Assembly (NCBI GenBank): GCA_963828215.1
Contig: CAWHFO010000047.1
Location: 124,001-188,000, forward strand
Direction: 5' to 3'
DNA from: CAVTJL01 sp963828215
Lineage (GTDB): Bacteria > Pseudomonadota > Alphaproteobacteria > Geminicoccales > Geminicoccaceae
Length of the DNA stretch: 64,000 nucleotides
Below the pieces are notes generated by a model that had not been told where the DNA came from, ran no database searches, and saw only the letters and a list, made by a program, of their open reading frames with translations. Both the position numbers and the translations under genes were made by a program. Shown piece by piece: positions 44,243 to 55,000 of the stretch; within the stretch, counting starts at the first letter, position 1; every line of letters begins with the position of its first letter.

Positions 44243-44911
44243 CTACTCGAGCGCGAGGCGCAGGGCCGCCGCGGTGGCGAAGGGCGCGAGCGCCAGGGCC
44301 AGGAGGAGCATGGCGCCCAGGATCAGCAGCGGCGGGCCGCCGCCCAGCCCGACGAGCCGGCCGTCGACGGCACCGACGCCGAAGATCAGGACGGGGATGT
44401 AGAGGGGGAGCACGAGCAGGGCCACGAGCACGCTGCCGCGCCGGCTGCCGACCAGGAGGGCGGCGCCGATGCTGCCGACCAGGGTCAGGGTGGGCGTGCC
44501 GACGAGGAGGGTGAGCGGCAGCCACCAGAGGGCCTCGGCGGGCATGGCCATCAGGACGGCCAGGAGCGGCGAGACCAGGGCCAGCAGAAGCCCGGTCGCC
44601 AGCCAGTGCGCGGCGCATTTGGCGAGGACCAGGAGCTCGAGCGGCGCCGGGGCCAGCACGAGCTGCTCCAGCCCGCCCTCCTCGGCATCGGCCTGCCAGA
44701 GGCGCTCGAGGGTCAGGAGGACGGCGAGCAGGGCCAGGACCCAGATCACGCCGCCGCCGATCCGGGCCAGAACGGTGGGCGACGGGCCGACGCCGAAGGG
44801 AAAGAGCGAGAGGGCGACGACGAAGAAGAGGACGCCGAGCAGGGTCTCGCCCGAGCGCCGGAGCGCCAGCCGCAGGTCGCGGCGGAAGAGGGCGAGCGCA
44901 GCGCGGAGCAT
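44243..44911 (-). CDS. ccmB: Heme exporter protein CcmB
   Basis: A 222-residue inner-membrane protein with six hydrophobic segments. Family segments include LLGVLFFVVALSLFPFGVGP near residue 24, the ABC-interaction region WQADAEEGGLEQLVLAP, and PLTLLVGTPTLTLVGSIGAAL. Works with CcmA in the heme-handling step of cytochrome c maturation. It is 9 bases after ccmA. No ccmC follows. Confidence 0.93.
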   Translation of the reverse strand: MLRAALALFRRDLRLALRRSGETLLGVLFFVVALSLFPFGVGPSPTVLARIGGGVIWVLALLAVLLTLERLWQADAEEGGLEQLVLAPAPLELLVLAKCAAHWLATGLLLALVSPLLAVLMAMPAEALWWLPLTLLVGTPTLTLVGSIGAALLVGSRRGSVLVALLVLPLYIPVLIFGVGAVDGRLVGLGGGPPLLILGAMLLLALALAPFATAAALRLALE

Positions 44912-44920
44912 CCTGTCGGG

Positions 44921-45547
44921 TCAGCCGTCGAGGTCGAGGACGAGGGGTGCCTCGAGGGCCACGTCGCCGTGGGTCGCGACGACGCAGAGGCCGCCCGACC
45001 GGCAATGGCCGGCGATCGCGGCCTCGAGGCGGGCGCGGCTCCGGCGGTCGAGCCCGACGCCCGGCTCGTCCAGGAGCCAGAGCGGCCGCTCGGCCGCGAC
45101 GAGGCGGGCGAGCGCCAGCCGCCGACGCTGGCCGGACGAGAGGAAGCGCACCGGCGACCGGGCATGGTCCGCGAGGTCGAAAGCCTCGAGCGCGGGCTCG
45201 ATCCGGGCCGGCCCGGCGCCCGCCAGAGCGGCCGCGAAGGCGAGGCTCTCGCGCGCCGTCAGGGCCGCCTTGAGCCCGTCCAGGTGGCCCAGATAGTGAA
45301 GGCGGGCGCGGTGCTCGGCGAGGTCGCCCTGGACCGCCCGGCCCTGCCAGAGGAGCCGGCCCGCCGCCGGGCGGAGGAAGCCGGCCAGAAGGCGCAGCAG
45401 CGAGGACTTGCCGCTGCCGTTGGCGCCACGGAGCAGGAGCGCGTCGCCGGCCCCGAGACTGAAGCTCACCCCGGCGACGACCGGGCGGCCGCCGCGGACG
45501 CAGGCCAGGTCCCGCCCGTCGAGGAGCGCCGCCTCAGGCGCGGCCAC
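44921..45547 (-). CDS. ccmA: Cytochrome c maturation ABC ATPase CcmA
   Basis: A 208-residue ATPase. Walker A GANGSGKSSLLRLLAG near residue 41, the signature FLSSGQRRRLALARLV near 136, Walker B PLWLLDEPGVGLDRR near 155, and the switch His in VATHGD. The start overlaps the end of the preceding adenylating-enzyme gene by 14 bases, so ccmAB is probably read from the same message. Confidence 0.92.
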   Translation of the reverse strand: MAAPEAALLDGRDLACVRGGRPVVAGVSFSLGAGDALLLRGANGSGKSSLLRLLAGFLRPAAGRLLWQGRAVQGDLAEHRARLHYLGHLDGLKAALTARESLAFAAALAGAGPARIEPALEAFDLADHARSPVRFLSSGQRRRLALARLVAAERPLWLLDEPGVGLDRRSRARLEAAIAGHCRSGGLCVVATHGDVALEAPLVLDLDG

Positions 45548-46829
45548 GCCGGTCGTCGATGACCTTGCCGTCGTTCGGCAGGCTGCCGGGGCTCACGAGC
45601 CGGACGTCGGCCGGCAGGCCCGTGACGGCGCGGATCGAGTTGACGAGCGCCAGGGCCAGGCCCGGGGGCTCGCCCCCGACCTCGCAGGCGAGGGTCATGG
45701 CGTCCCGGCCCTGGACGCGGTCGACGGTCAGGCGGGCGCGACGGACCCCGTCGTGCCGGCGGATCACGTCCTGGACCTGATGGGGATGGACGAGCATGCC
45801 GCCTATCCTGATCGCCTGATCGGCACGGCCGAGCCAGCCCTGGATGCGCATGTTGGTGCGGCCGCAGGCGCTCTCGCCGGGCAGGGTCGCCGAGAGGTCG
45901 CCGGTGGCGAACCGGATCAACGGATAGTCGGGGTTGAAGGCGGTGACGACGACCTCGCCGACCTCGCCCTCGGGCACCGGGTCGCCGGTGCCGGGGCGAA
46001 CGATCTCGACGATCAGCGCCTCGTCGATCACCAGGCCCGCCCGGGCGCTCGTCCCGTAGCCGATCAGGCCGAGGTCGGCCGTGGCGTAGCACTCGTAGGC
46101 GGCGATGCCGAACTCGCCCGCCAGCCGGTCCCTGAGCGCCGTCGGGAAGGGCTCGGCGGAGACCAGCGCCTTGAGAAGGGAGCTCGTGTCGAGCCCGAGC
46201 TCGCGAGCCTTCTCGAGCAGGCTCAGAAGGAAGGAGGGCGTGCCGGTATAGCCGACCGGGCGCAGCTCGGCGATCACCCGGGCCTGCAGCGCGGTCTGGC
46301 CGGTGCCGGCCGGGATCACGGGGCAGCCCAGGGCCCTGGCCCCACCCTCGGCCATCGAGCCGGCCGGCGTCAGGTGGTAGGAAAAGCTGTTGTGGACGAG
46401 GTCGCCGGGCCGGAAGCCGGCGGCGAAGAGGGCCCTGGCGAAGCGCCAGTAGTCGAGCCTGGGGCCCTCCGGATCGTAGATCGGCCCCGGCGACGCGAAG
46501 ATCCGCGCCAGGCGGCCCTGAGGCGTCGCGGTGAGCCCGCCGAACGGCAGCTGCCGGTGCTGGGAGACGACGAGGTCGCTCTTGCGGAGCAGCGGCAGGG
46601 CAGCCAGCGCCCGACGATCGACGATCGCATCGGCCTCGACGCCGGCCAGATGCCCGGCGAAGAACGGCGCGTTGTCGAGGGCGTGACGGATCAGCCCCGG
46701 CAGCGCATGGAAGATCGCCTGCTCCCGGTCGGCCGGATTGCGGACCTCCTGCCGGTCGTAGTAGGTGCCGCCGGACTCTGGGATCACCGCTGGTCTCCGC
46801 TGGCCGACCTCGTCGGCCGATAGGATCAT
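45534..46829 (-). CDS. Phenylacetate-CoA ligase-like adenylate-forming enzyme
   Basis: A 431-residue enzyme of the PaaK-like branch of the AMP-forming ligases. Features are FHALPGLIRHALDNAPFF near the start, the segment GFRPGDLVHNSFSYHLTPAG, PVIPAGTGQT, YTGTPSFLL, YECYATADLGLIGYG, PLIRFATGDLS, the hinge/C-terminal domain IQGWLGRADQAIRIGGMLVHP, and the end LPNDGKVIDDRRG with a likely catalytic lysine. It starts inside the stop of the nuclease-fold gene (ATGA overlap) and ends inside the start of ccmA, so three genes are tightly linked. Substrate unknown; phenylacetate genes are absent. Confidence 0.82.
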   Translation of the reverse strand: MILSADEVGQRRPAVIPESGGTYYDRQEVRNPADREQAIFHALPGLIRHALDNAPFFAGHLAGVEADAIVDRRALAALPLLRKSDLVVSQHRQLPFGGLTATPQGRLARIFASPGPIYDPEGPRLDYWRFARALFAAGFRPGDLVHNSFSYHLTPAGSMAEGGARALGCPVIPAGTGQTALQARVIAELRPVGYTGTPSFLLSLLEKARELGLDTSSLLKALVSAEPFPTALRDRLAGEFGIAAYECYATADLGLIGYGTSARAGLVIDEALIVEIVRPGTGDPVPEGEVGEVVVTAFNPDYPLIRFATGDLSATLPGESACGRTNMRIQGWLGRADQAIRIGGMLVHPHQVQDVIRRHDGVRRARLTVDRVQGRDAMTLACEVGGEPPGLALALVNSIRAVTGLPADVRLVSPGSLPNDGKVIDDRRGRA

Positions 46830-47704
46830 CGCCGAGGCGGACCGGCAATAACCACGTCGTAGCGCTCCTGCAACCGTGCGACGACGTCCCGGAGCCGGGC
46901 CGGTCGGTCGAGACCGGCCCAGGCCGCCCACAGCTCGGCGAAGCCCATGGCCCGGAGCTCGACCGCCGAGCCACGGCTGAGAGCCGTGATCGTGGCCAGC
47001 TCGGCGCGGTGGAGGCGGAAGACCGGGTAGGCCTCGGCGTCCCTTGGCTCGAGGAACAGATAGAGGAGCCGCAGCCGGCGGTCGGGGAAGGTCCGGGCAA
47101 GGCCCACGGCGTGCTTCACCACGGTGGCGGCATCGACGATGCGGAAGGCCTCGGGCTCGCCCACCAGCCGGCCGGCGAGCTCGCGCCAGGGCCCCAATCC
47201 GGGGCCGCCAGCGACGTCGAGATAGGCGGCACTCAGTCGTGCCGTGCTCCGCTGGAGATATTCGAACCCCGACGCGTGGACGGCGACGAGGGCGACCCCG
47301 TTGGCGAGGATCAGGTCGAGATGCGGCGGGGTGCCGCGAACGCCGGTCGGGCAGCGGGCGTCGAAGCGCAGCTCCTTGAACCCACCCTCCCCGGCCAGCC
47401 GCAAGGTCTCCAGGTCGTCCCGCCAAGCCAGAAAGCTGTTCAAGGCCAGCGCCGGACCACCCGAGGGGTCACGGAGCCGCGGCGCGTCGGTCGCGCGTCG
47501 CATCTCCGGCGCCTGGGCCGGATCGAGGCCGGGCACCAGGACATCCGTCCAGGACAGCACCCTGCCGTCCGGCCCGAAGCGGGACCGCCCGATGGCGAGG
47601 CGCAGCCGCTCCGTCAGCCGGCTCGCCACGAGCGAGGCCGCGCGATTCGGACGCTGCAGCGCCGGGGCGATGCCCGCGCCTGGCTCTAGTCCGTCTACCG
47701 CCAC
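46826..47704 (-). CDS. Restriction-endonuclease-like fold protein with degenerate active site
   Basis: A 292-residue protein resembling the PGN_0703-type putative restriction endonucleases: ALALNSFLAWRDDLETL, GGFKELRFDARCPTGVRGTP, PHLDLILANGVALVAVHAS and GFEYLQRSTARLSAAYLD. In members I know, the segment after the aspartate reads VESK(C/F)TEYL; here it is VHASGFEYL, so the catalytic Glu and Lys are lost while Asp in HLDLIL remains. A second conserved block, VDAATVVKHAVGLAR and LLYLFLEPRDAEAYPVF, is present. GTG start at 47702-47704. Overlaps the ligase gene in ATGA. Assignment is from remembered family patterns. Confidence 0.6.
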   Translation of the reverse strand: MAVDGLEPGAGIAPALQRPNRAASLVASRLTERLRLAIGRSRFGPDGRVLSWTDVLVPGLDPAQAPEMRRATDAPRLRDPSGGPALALNSFLAWRDDLETLRLAGEGGFKELRFDARCPTGVRGTPPHLDLILANGVALVAVHASGFEYLQRSTARLSAAYLDVAGGPGLGPWRELAGRLVGEPEAFRIVDAATVVKHAVGLARTFPDRRLRLLYLFLEPRDAEAYPVFRLHRAELATITALSRGSAVELRAMGFAELWAAWAGLDRPARLRDVVARLQERYDVVIAGPPRR

Positions 47705-48235
47705 TCAGAGCCACCGTTTGCGGTGCTTATAGCTTTTGACGTCCCGGAAGCTACGGCGCCCCGACGAGCTCGGGCCGAGGTAGAATTCCTGGACGTCCTC
47801 TTTGTTCTTCAGCCTTTCCGTATCGCCGTCAAGCACGACACGCCCGTTTTCGAGTATGCGGCCGGAGCCCGCGCAGCTCCGGGCGATGCTCGTGTTCTGC
47901 TCGCCAACAAGAGGCGTGACGCCGGAATCACGGTTCAACCGGCCGACGATGTCGAAGATCTCCTCGACCAGTTGCGGCGCCGGGCCGGTAGCCGGCTCGT
48001 CCGGCAGGATGACCTTCGGTCGAACCGTCGAGGGCCGGCCGATGGCGCACCTCTGTTGCTCGCTGCCCGACAGACACCCTGCCCGCGATTTGCGCCCTTT
48101 CCTGAGCTTCGGGAAGTAACTATTGACAGTCTCTAGATCTTCTTTGGTCGCGGCTCGGCCATCCCTACGGGTGGATGCGCCCGTCAGAAGGTTCTCCTCG
48201 AGGGCGAGACCGCTGAAGCCGGGGCGGCCGTCCAT
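47705..48235 (-). pseudogene. LivF-type branched-chain amino acid ABC ATPase, decayed fragment
   Basis: 176 codons matching the last two thirds of LivF: LEENLLTGASTRRDGRAA, YFPKLRKGRKSRAG, LVEEIFDIVGRLNRD, RILENGRVVLDGDTERL and the typical tail DVQEFYLG then SFRDVKSYKHRKRWL. The Walker A half is missing, the signature reads LSGSEQQ instead of LSGGEQQ, and Walker B reads VILPDEP instead of VILLDEP. Several other conserved positions are changed. So this is a fossil rather than a sequencing artefact. No other liv gene is nearby, and GC is lower than around it. Confidence 0.82.
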
Positions 48236-48465
48236 GAGCGGGCCGGGGCGCAGTCGCCTTCACCTACCGGCCCGCGGCCCGCTCGAGCATCGGCCAGACC
48301 AGCTCGCGGTCGGATCGGAACGACCCCGAGCCCGTCTTCCGGGTCGCGTGGTCCCGGCTCCGCACGCCGCGATCAGGCAAGCTGCGCCGGACGACCCAGT
48401 CGACAAGCCGGCCCGAGGCCGCTAGATCGCGCTCTGAGATCGCGCAGTCTGGAGATCAGCGCCCC

Positions 48466-50062
48466 ATGAGATCGCTCCTGAGCCGGCGGCGGCTGCTCGG
48501 GCACGCCGCGCTCGCGCCCTTGGCGACACGGCTGCTCGGCCTTTCTACCGATGCCAGGGCGGCCGAGGCCCTGCGGCTCGGCCCCTCCGCGCCCTTCACC
48601 TTCGAGGGGCTCATCGACCACGCCAAGGCGCTGGCGAGTCGTCCCTATGTGCCGCCGCCACGCCCCGACCCCGAGGTGGTGGCCAAGATCGACTACGACG
48701 CCTACGGCAAGATCCACTTCAAGCCCGACTACGCGCTCTGGGCCGACGGGCCCGGCGTCTATCCGATCACCCTGATGCATGTCGGCATGTATTTTCCCAA
48801 GACCGTGCGCATGTACCAGGTGGCGAAGGGCGAGGCGCGGGAGATCCTCTATTCGCCCGACTATTTCTCGATGCCGGCCGATCACGTCGCCCGCCAGCTC
48901 GCGGCCGAGCCCTCGGCCTTCGCCGGCTTCTGGCTCCGCGAGTTCGCGTCTCCAGGGCGATTGGGCCAAGCGCGAGCCCTGGGCCACCTATGTGGGCGCC
49001 TCCTACTGGCGGGCCGTCGGCGAGCTGGGGCAGGTCGGCATGTCGTCGCGCGGCGTGGCGCTGGGCACGGGCGATCCGAAGCCCGAGGAGTTTCCGGACT
49101 TCATCGCCCATTGGTTCGAGCCCGCGCTGCGCGAGGAGGACCCGGTCATCGTCCACTCCCTTCTCGATGGGCCCAGCATCAGCGGCGCCTACCGGTTCCA
49201 GCTCCATCGCGGCAAGGGGGTGACGATCGACATCGAGAAGCATCTCTTCCTGCGCAGCGACATCGAGCGCCTCGGCATAGCGCCGCTCACCGCCATGTTC
49301 TGGTTCGCCGAATACGATCGGCGCTACCGCGAGGACTGGCGGCCCGAGGTGCACGACGCCGACGGCCTGGCGCTGTGGACCGGTGCCGGCGAGCGCATCT
49401 GGCGGCCTCTCAACGATCCGCCGAGGATCATCACCTCGAGCTTCTTCGACGAGGATCCGAAAGGCTTCGGCCTCTCCCAGCGCGACCGCAATTTCGAGCA
49501 CTATCTGGACGGCGTCGGCTACGACAAGCGCCCCTCGGTCTGGATCGAGACGCTGGGCGGGTGGGGCAAAGGCTCGGTCCAGCTCGTCGAGACCCCGACC
49601 GACGACGAGATCTACGACAATATCAACACCTTCTGGGTGCCCGCGACACCGGCCGCCGCGGGCAGCGCCTTCACCTTCCGCTACCGCCAGCACTGGGTCG
49701 ACGAGGAGCCCTTCTTCCCGGCCCATCTCGCCCGCTGCTTCGCCACCCGGATCGGCCGCGGCGGCGAGGCGGGCAAGCCCCGGCCCAAGGGTGTCGAGAA
49801 GTTCGTGGTCGAGTTCGCCGGCGGCGATCTCGGCACGCTCGGCCAGGGCCAAAAGCCGCACGCGGTGATCACCAGCTCGCGCGGCACGATCGGGGCCCTG
49901 GTGTTCGTCGAGCCCGTCCCGGACACGACCCGCTGGCGGGCGATGTTCGACCTCGCCGCCGCGGGACCGGACCCCGTCGAGCTCCGGCTCTACCTGGCGC
50001 TCGGCGACCGGCCGCTGACCGAGACCTGGCTCTATCAGTACCTTCCGCCGCCCGGCGCCTGA
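48466..50062 (+). CDS. Periplasmic glucan biosynthesis protein (MdoG/OpgD family), one +1 frameshift
   Basis: About 531 residues when corrected. The N-terminus LLSRRRLLGHAALAPLATRL is a Tat-type signal, which suggests the OpgD branch of the MdoG family, proteins needed for osmoregulated periplasmic glucans. Family segments: FTFEGLIDHAKALASRPYVPP, YDAYGKIHFKPDYALW, GASYWRAVGELGQVGMSSRG, MFWFAEYDRRYREDWRPEVHD, and a C-terminal Ig-like domain ending in SVPSA-free TWLYQYLPP. One extra base at 48940-48945 (GCGAGTTCGCGTC) splits GFWLRE from RLQGDWAKREPWA. No opgH glucosyltransferase gene lies beside it. Confidence 0.83.
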
Positions 50063-50087
50063 GGCCCGAGTCCGCCGGCGCGGGCGC

Positions 50088-51051
50088 TCAGGGCACCGGG
50101 GTGTCGCGCCTCGGGTCGCTACGGGCCTCCTGCCCGGCCGTCGCGGCGACCACCCGGTTCCGCCCCTGGCGCTTGGCCGCGTAGAGGACCCGATCGCCGC
50201 GGCCGAGAAGATCGTCGAGATCGGCGCGCTCGCCACGGCTGGCGGCGACCCCGATGCTCGCCGTCAGGCCGTCGAGATTGGGATCGCCCTGCGATGGCCT
50301 CACGGATCCGCTCGGCGACGAGCGCCGCCTGCCCGAGGTCGGAGTCGGGCAGCATCACGGCGAACTCGTCGCCGCCGAGGCGGGCGGCGATGTCCGACTG
50401 CCGGATCTCGGCCTGCAGAACCCGCGCCAGCCGCTGGAGCAGGCGGTCGCCCGCCTGGTGGCCGCGCCGGTCGTTGGCTTCCTTGAAGCCGTCGAGGTCG
50501 AGGACCAAGAGGGCGAGCCAGCGGTCGTGACGGTGGCAGAGGGCGGCCAGCTTCTGGCCGCTGTCGACGAAGCTGCGGCGATTGGCGAGGCCGGTCAGGT
50601 CGTCCTTGGCCGCGAGCTCCCTGAGGCGCATCTCGGCCTGGGCCCGCTGCCGGATCTCGTCCTCGAGGCGCAGCTGGCCGCGCACCAGATGCTGGACCAG
50701 CCGCAGCGTGACGGCGAGCCCCGGCATGACGACGACCAGGGAGACGACCAGCAGGATCGCCATGGTGGCCAGCAGGTCCTGGAGATCGAGCCCGAGCAGC
50801 GGGCCGAAGAGGATCGCCGCCACGACCGAAGCGATGATCGCCATGCCGGTGCCGATGCAGGCGAGCGCGAACCAGCCGACCCGCTCGACGGCGGTGCTCA
50901 GGTCGCGGGACAGATTGTCCCGGCCCTCGGCGCCAGCCGGGGCGGCAACCCGCTCGTCGGCGTCGCCAACGCTCATGGCCACCTGCGTCGCGATGACCCC
51001 GGGCCGGCGCTGCCCATCCGCCGGACCGAGCACTTCATTGGAACGATCCAC
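50088..51051 (-). CDS. Membrane-bound GGDEF diguanylate cyclase, one +1 frameshift
   Basis: About 320 residues when corrected. Two membrane helices (WFALACIGTGMAIIASVVAAIL and a second near residue 95) are followed by a short linker and a GGDEF domain: LTGLANRRSFVD, LVLDLDGFKEAND, and the intact signature RLGGDEFAVMLPDSD. The last 60 codons (LTASIGVAASRGERADLDDLL) are one frame off; an extra base lies near 50284-50292. No I-site is evident (RxxD absent immediately before GGDEF). Predicted to make c-di-GMP at the inner membrane. Confidence 0.83.
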
Positions 51052-51235
51052 CCCGCGCCCGTACCGCAGTTCGGACGCGCCCGTCCAACGTCAGCATACT
51101 CGATTCCGGGCGCATCGTGGGCGGATATCCTCTCCACCTCTCATGGGGTCGCATGAGGTAGACGCGCCGAGACGCCGGCGTCATCCATGCCGGCGAAGAA
51201 AAATTCGCGCAGGGGGAGAGAAGAGGGGGGCGTTC

Positions 51236-51817
51236 TCAGCCTCGCCGATAGCGCCAGATCGTCGCCGGGGGGAAGTTCCGGAGGACGTAGCGAACCAGCT
51301 CGGCCTTGATGCCGAGCTTCCGCGCCGGCACCGGCGAGACCGGCGAGTAGGAGTATTGGAGCATGGCGCCCTCGGCGCCGAGCGCCGCCAGACCCTGGCC
51401 GACGATCGCCTTCTGGAAGTCGAAGGGCATGCCCAGCATCGGCAGGCCGGAGATCACCGTGCTGACGTTCTCGATGCCGTGATCCTGAAGGATACGGTCG
51501 AGCTTGGTCGCGTCGCCGCGGACGACGAGCGAGCCCGGCAGATGGGTCGACAGCCAGTCGTACAGCGACTCGTCGAGCTCGATGACGACCAGTCGATCGC
51601 GCGGGATGCCGCGGGCGATGAGGCCCTGGGTGATCGCACCGGTGCCGCCGCCGAGCTCGACGACGTATTGACCGGGCTTCCAGACGGCGGAGGCGGCGAT
51701 GACCTCGGCCAGCACCCGCGACGAGGGGATGACCGATCCCATCGACTTGGGCGAGCGGAGCCACTGTCGAAAGAAAAGCTCACCTTCCTTGAATTTGAGG
51801 GTGGTCGTTTGCTGCAT
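51236..51817 (-). CDS. PmtA-like phospholipid N-methyltransferase family protein
   Basis: A 193-residue SAM-dependent methyltransferase. The N-terminal helix is FFRQWLRSPKSMGSVIPSSR, typical of the PmtA-like and related membrane-surface methyltransferases. Motif I is YVVELGGGTGAITQGLIARG near residue 60, followed by LVVIELDESLYDWL and GDATKLDRILQDHG, then VISGLPMLGMPFD. Substrate (phosphatidylethanolamine or other) is inferred. Confidence 0.75.
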   Translation of the reverse strand: MQQTTTLKFKEGELFFRQWLRSPKSMGSVIPSSRVLAEVIAASAVWKPGQYVVELGGGTGAITQGLIARGIPRDRLVVIELDESLYDWLSTHLPGSLVVRGDATKLDRILQDHGIENVSTVISGLPMLGMPFDFQKAIVGQGLAALGAEGAMLQYSYSPVSPVPARKLGIKAELVRYVLRNFPPATIWRYRRG

Positions 51818-52026
51818 GCCCGAGACTCCGAAAGGCGCCGGACCCGCGGTCCATGGCACCGGCTCGCCCCCATCACACCGGCCGCGCTGCGTCGGCGGCC
51901 GCCCGGTCGGCTGGCTTCCGGTCCCGGGCACCGAGCCGGCCGCCGGCTCATGAGCCGTGCGACATATATCGGCGGACCCCCCACCGCAAGAACCCGCGTG
52001 CAACAAATGTGTCCCAATCGCCCGGC

Positions 52027-55000
52027 TCAGCCGCTCGTCACGAGCCCCGCGAGCGCTCGCACGGCGACGCTCAGGGCCGTGAGGTCGAGCGTCTCGACCG
52101 CCCCCAGCTCCTCCTTGAGACGGCGATAGCGATCGAGCCCGTGCACGCCGCTGGCCAGAAAGCGATCGACGCCGGCCTCCGCCTCGCCGACCGTGCCGCC
52201 CGGGACCCCGGCCGCGAGAGCGGCCACGGCCAGCCGACGGAGGACGACGGAAACCTCCTCCTCCTGACCGGCGAGGGCGAGGCGGTCCCAGCCCGAGCGC
52301 AGCGCCACCCGCCCCAGCCGCTCGCGGAGCCAGCCGATCCCGAGCACCGTGTCGAGGGCGAAATAGACGCGGGCGGTGGCCAGGAGGGCAGTCTCTTCGG
52401 GCACCTGGTCGCCGGCCGCGCGCCGGGCGACCAGCACGACATCGCCGCTCGGCAGCAGATAGGGCAAGGCCGCGAGCGAGCGCGCCAGGGTCGCCTCGAC
52501 GCCCTGAGCCACATGGTCCTCGACCGTCCGCCCCAGCGCGGCCGCCGCGTCCTCGCCCAGCACTGTCTCGAGCGACGCGACGATCCGCCCGATCCCCGGC
52601 CGGAAGCGGCCGACGGCCTCCACGAGCCGGAGGGGCCGTCCGCCATTGGCGAGGAACCAGCGGGTGCCCCGCACGAGGACGCGGCGCAGCTGCCGCAGCA
52701 TCGCCAGCTGGAGCTCGACCGGCACGCCGGCGGGCAGCGCCTCGACCCGACCCCAGACCGGCAGGATGTCGTAGGCGTCCCGCGCCAGCACGTAGCCGAG
52801 CGCGATCTCGCCCAACGAGGCGCCGGCCTCGTCCTCGAGATCGCTGGCGATCACGTGCAGGCCGCGATTGACGAGGCTGTTGGCGAGCGCGGTCGCGACG
52901 AGCTCGCGCCGCAGCCGGTGGCCCAGGATCTGCTCGCCGAAGCGGCGCCGAAGCGGCCTCGGGAAGTATTTGGCGAGGTCGGTCCCGAAATAGGGCCGGT
53001 CCGGCAGGTCGGTCGCCAGCAGGCCGTCGTAGATCGTCATCTTGGCATAGGCCAGCAGCACCGCGCTCTCCGGCCTGGTCAGGCCCTGGCCGGCCTTCCG
53101 GCGCTCGGCCAGCGCCTCGTCGCCGGGCAGCATCTCGATCGCGCGGTCGAGCCGACCCTGCCGCTCGAGCTTGCGCATGAGCCGCATCTCGGCATCCAGG
53201 AGCTCGACGCCGTAGGACTGGGCGATGCTGAGCGCCACGTTCTGGAGGACGTTGTCGCGGAGCACGAGGGCCGCCACCTCCTCGGTCATGCCGGCCAGAA
53301 GCTCGTTCCGCTGCTTCAGGGTGAGATCCCCGGCGGCCATGATCCCGCCCACCAGGATCTTGATGTTGACCTCGTGGTCGGAGCAGTCGACGCCGGCCGA
53401 GTTGTCGATGAAGTCGGTGTTGATGCGGCCGCCGGCGCCGGCGAAGGCGACGCGGCCGTGCTGCGTGAGCCCGAGATTGCCGCCCTCGCCGACGACCTTG
53501 CAGCGGAGCCCCTCGCCGTCGACCCGGACCGCGTCGTTGGCGCGGTCGTGGGCGTCGGCGTGGCTTTCGGCGGCGGCCTTGACGTAGGTGCCGATGCCCC
53601 CGTTCCAGAGCAGGTCGACGGGTGCCCTGAGGATCGCCCGGATGAGCTCGGCGGGCGGAAGTCGCGCCGCCTCGATCGCCAGGACCCGGCGCATCTCGGG
53701 CGTGATCTCGATGCTCTTCAGGGAGCGCGGGAAGATGCCGCCGCCGGCGCTGAGCAGCGCCCGGTCATAGTCGGCCCAGCTGGACCGCGGCAGCGCGAAG
53801 AGGCGCTTGCGCTCGGCCATGGAGACCGCCGGGTCCGGGTCCGGATCGAGGAAGACGTGGCGGTGGTCGAAGGCCGCGACCAGGCGGATATGGTCGGAGA
53901 GCAGCATGCCGTTGCCGAACACGTCGCCCGACATGTCGCCGATGCCGACGACGGTGAAGGGCTCGCTCTGGATGTCGCGGCCGAGCTCGCGGAAGTGGCG
54001 CTTGACCGATTCCCAGGCCCCCTTGGCGGTGATGCCCATGACCTTGTGGTCGTAGCCGGCCGAGCCGCCCGAGGCGAAGGCGTCGTCGAGCCAGAACCCG
54101 TAGCTGCGGCTGACCCCGTTGGCGATGTCGGAGAAGGTGGCGGTGCCCTTGTCGGCGGCGACGACCAGATAGGGATCGTCCTCGTCGTAGCGCACGACGG
54201 CCGGCGGGGGCAGGATCTTCCCGTCCGTCCGGTTGTCGGTGAGATCGAGGAGCCCCGAAAGGAAGGTCCGGTAGCAGCGGACCGCCTCCTCCTGCTGGGC
54301 CGCCCGGTCGCCGCCGGCCGGCGGCCGCTTGACGAAGAAGCCGCCCTTGGCCCCGACCGGCACGATGACGCTGTTCTTGACCATCTGCGCCTTCATCAGG
54401 CCCAGGACCTCGGTGCGGAAGTCCTCGCGCCGGTCGGACCAGCGGATGCCGCCGCGCGCGACCTTGCCGCCGCGAAGATGCACGGCCTCGACCTGCGGCG
54501 CGTAGACCCAGATCTCGTAGGCGGGCTTGGGGAGCGGCATGCCCGGCACGCGGGCCGGGTCGAGCTTGAGGGAGAGATAGCCCTTGGGCGCGCCATCGGC
54601 ATCGCGCTGATAGTAGTTGGTCCGCAGCGTCGCCTGGACGAGGCCCAGATAGGTCCGGCAGATGCGGTCCTCGTCGAGGATCGCCACGCCTTCGAGGCCG
54701 TCCTGGATCGCCCGCTCGACGCCCGCCACGTCGGCCTCCCGGTCGGCGCGCTCCGGGTCGAAGCGCGCCTCGAACAGGCGCACCAGCAGGGCCGCCAGCG
54801 GCGCGTTCGAGACCAGCGTCTCCTCGATGTAGCTCTGGCTGAAGGGTATCCCGAGCTGGAGCACGTACTTGCAGTAGGCGCGCAGCACCACGACCTGGCG
54901 AACGTCGAGCCCGGCGGCGATCACCAGCCGGTTGAAGCGGTCGTTCTCGACCCGCTGGCTCCAGACGCCGTGAAACGCCTGCTGGAACTCGAGGCGGATC

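Noticed and set aside
50054..50100. CCTGAG and CTCAGG inverted repeat between the glucan gene and the GGDEF gene as a terminator
   Set aside because: Short arms with a long GC-rich spacer; not convincing enough to annotate.
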